DNA of 5,069 bases from Ramlibacter sp. (GTDB lineage: Bacteria > Pseudomonadota > Gammaproteobacteria > Burkholderiales > Burkholderiaceae_C). The notes below the pieces were generated by a model. That model saw nothing but the letters and a program-made list of their open reading frames with translations. It was not told the origin of the DNA and searched no databases. Both the position numbers and the translations under genes were made by a program. Location of the stretch: positions 1 to 5,069 of the forward strand of contig JAMPXR010000223.1 of the NCBI GenBank assembly GCA_023701085.1, read 5' to 3'. Shown here piece by piece: positions 4,712-5,069 of the stretch (positions are counted from its first letter, which is position 1; each line of letters starts with the position of its first letter).

Positions 4712-5069
4712 TCAGGCGGCAGCCTTCACTTCCTCGGTCGCTTCGGTCTTCTTCCACGGCGGGGTCTGCTTGCCCCAGCACGGGTTGTTCAGGGTCATGT
4801 CCATGTCGCGCGCGAAGATCGCGAAACCGTCATAACCGTGATACGGACCGGAGTAGTCCCAGCTGTGCATCTGGCGGAAGGGGATGCCCATCTTCTGATA
4901 GATGTACTTTTCCTTGATGCCGGAACCGACGAGGTCGGGCTTGATGCGCTTGACGAACTCTTCCAGCTCGAAGCCGGTGACGTCGTCGTACAGCAGGGTC
5001 GCATTGCCCATTTCCTGGATGGTGCGGTCGTAGTCGTCGTTGTGGGCGAACTCGTAACCGGTACCCACG
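4712..5069 (-). CDS. nifD: Nitrogenase molybdenum-iron protein alpha chain NifD (C-terminal part; 5' end outside window)
   Basis: The alpha subunit of the MoFe protein, which carries the FeMo-cofactor where N2 is reduced. Only the last 118 codons, about a quarter of a protein of around 490 residues, are present; the gene runs off the right edge. The fragment begins [16 protein letters not shown] and matches the C-terminal part of A. vinelandii NifD closely. His68 of the fragment, in [15 protein letters not shown], is the FeMo-co ligand equivalent to His442. Lys52 in GSGIKEK corresponds to Lys426 near homocitrate. [17 protein letters not shown] is the usual late segment, followed by a variable tail ending EVKAAA and a TGA stop. 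The GTG at the window edge is an internal Val codon, not a start. Gene order implies nifH lies farther to the right, together with the operon promoter. Confidence 0.98.
   Translation of the reverse strand, partial: VGTGYEFAHNDDYDRTIQEMGNATLLYDDVTGFELEEFVKRIKPDLVGSGIKEKYIYQKMGIPFRQMHSWDYSGPYHGYDGFAIFARDMDMTLNNPCWGKQTPPWKKTEATEEVKAAA

Noticed and set aside
3171..4835. 554-codon open frame on the plus strand opposite nifK and the end of nifD
   Set aside because: It lies antisense to well-identified nifK and nifD sequence. Its translation is rich in Val, Leu, His, Arg and Ala from reversed GC-biased codons and shows no recognisable domain.
5066..5068. GTG at the right edge as a start codon for a 118-residue protein
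   Set aside because: It is an internal valine codon in NifD ([11 protein letters not shown]); the true start lies beyond the window.

Overview
The window is the distal part of a molybdenum nitrogenase operon, read right to left on the minus strand, followed by the start of a chemoreceptor gene on the same strand. Base composition is GC-rich with strong third-position bias, so several long open frames on the opposite strand are only shadows. NifD, NifK, NifT and the NifY/NafY-type protein all resemble, from memory, their counterparts in Azotobacter vinelandii. A ferredoxin gene cotranscribed with nifHDK has been described in Azoarcus sp. BH72. Together these suggest a diazotrophic proteobacterium, most likely a betaproteobacterium of the Azoarcus/Rhodocyclales kind. 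That placement is inference; the window holds no rRNA or marker gene to settle it.

Layout in transcription order (high to low coordinates): the last 118 codons of nifD (4712-5069, running off the window), nifK (3039-4607), nifT (2707-2931), a 2[4Fe-4S] ferredoxin of the nif-linked FdxN kind (2476-2679), a NifY/NafY-type FeMo-cofactor-binding chaperone (1687-2409), and an 89-residue protein of unknown function whose start overlaps the nifY stop by 4 bp (1421-1690). A 15-bp hairpin at 1367-1401 closes the operon. After it come about 160 bp of regulatory DNA and a methyl-accepting chemotaxis protein gene with a periplasmic cache-type sensor (1-1205, 3' end outside the window). A good match to a flagellar sigma-28 promoter lies upstream of the chemoreceptor, so it is probably transcribed separately from nif.

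NifD and NifK form the MoFe protein, the ferredoxin plausibly carries electrons in the nitrogenase pathway, the NifY-type protein probably holds apo-MoFe protein and/or FeMo-co during maturation, and NifT is conserved but dispensable in tested species. The nif promoter, presumably sigma-54/NifA upstream of nifH, is outside the window, and I found no convincing internal -24/-12 site.

The least expected feature is the series of RNA hairpins at four successive gene boundaries (nifD-nifK, nifK-nifT, nifT-fdxN, fdxN-nifY). These include a perfect 13-bp stem after nifD and a UUCG-capped stem after nifK. They suggest that relative expression within the operon is set by mRNA processing, stability or partial termination. 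I saw no mobile element, CRISPR array, tRNA or rRNA, and no clearly new multi-gene system. The small coupled protein after nifY is the least understood gene here.
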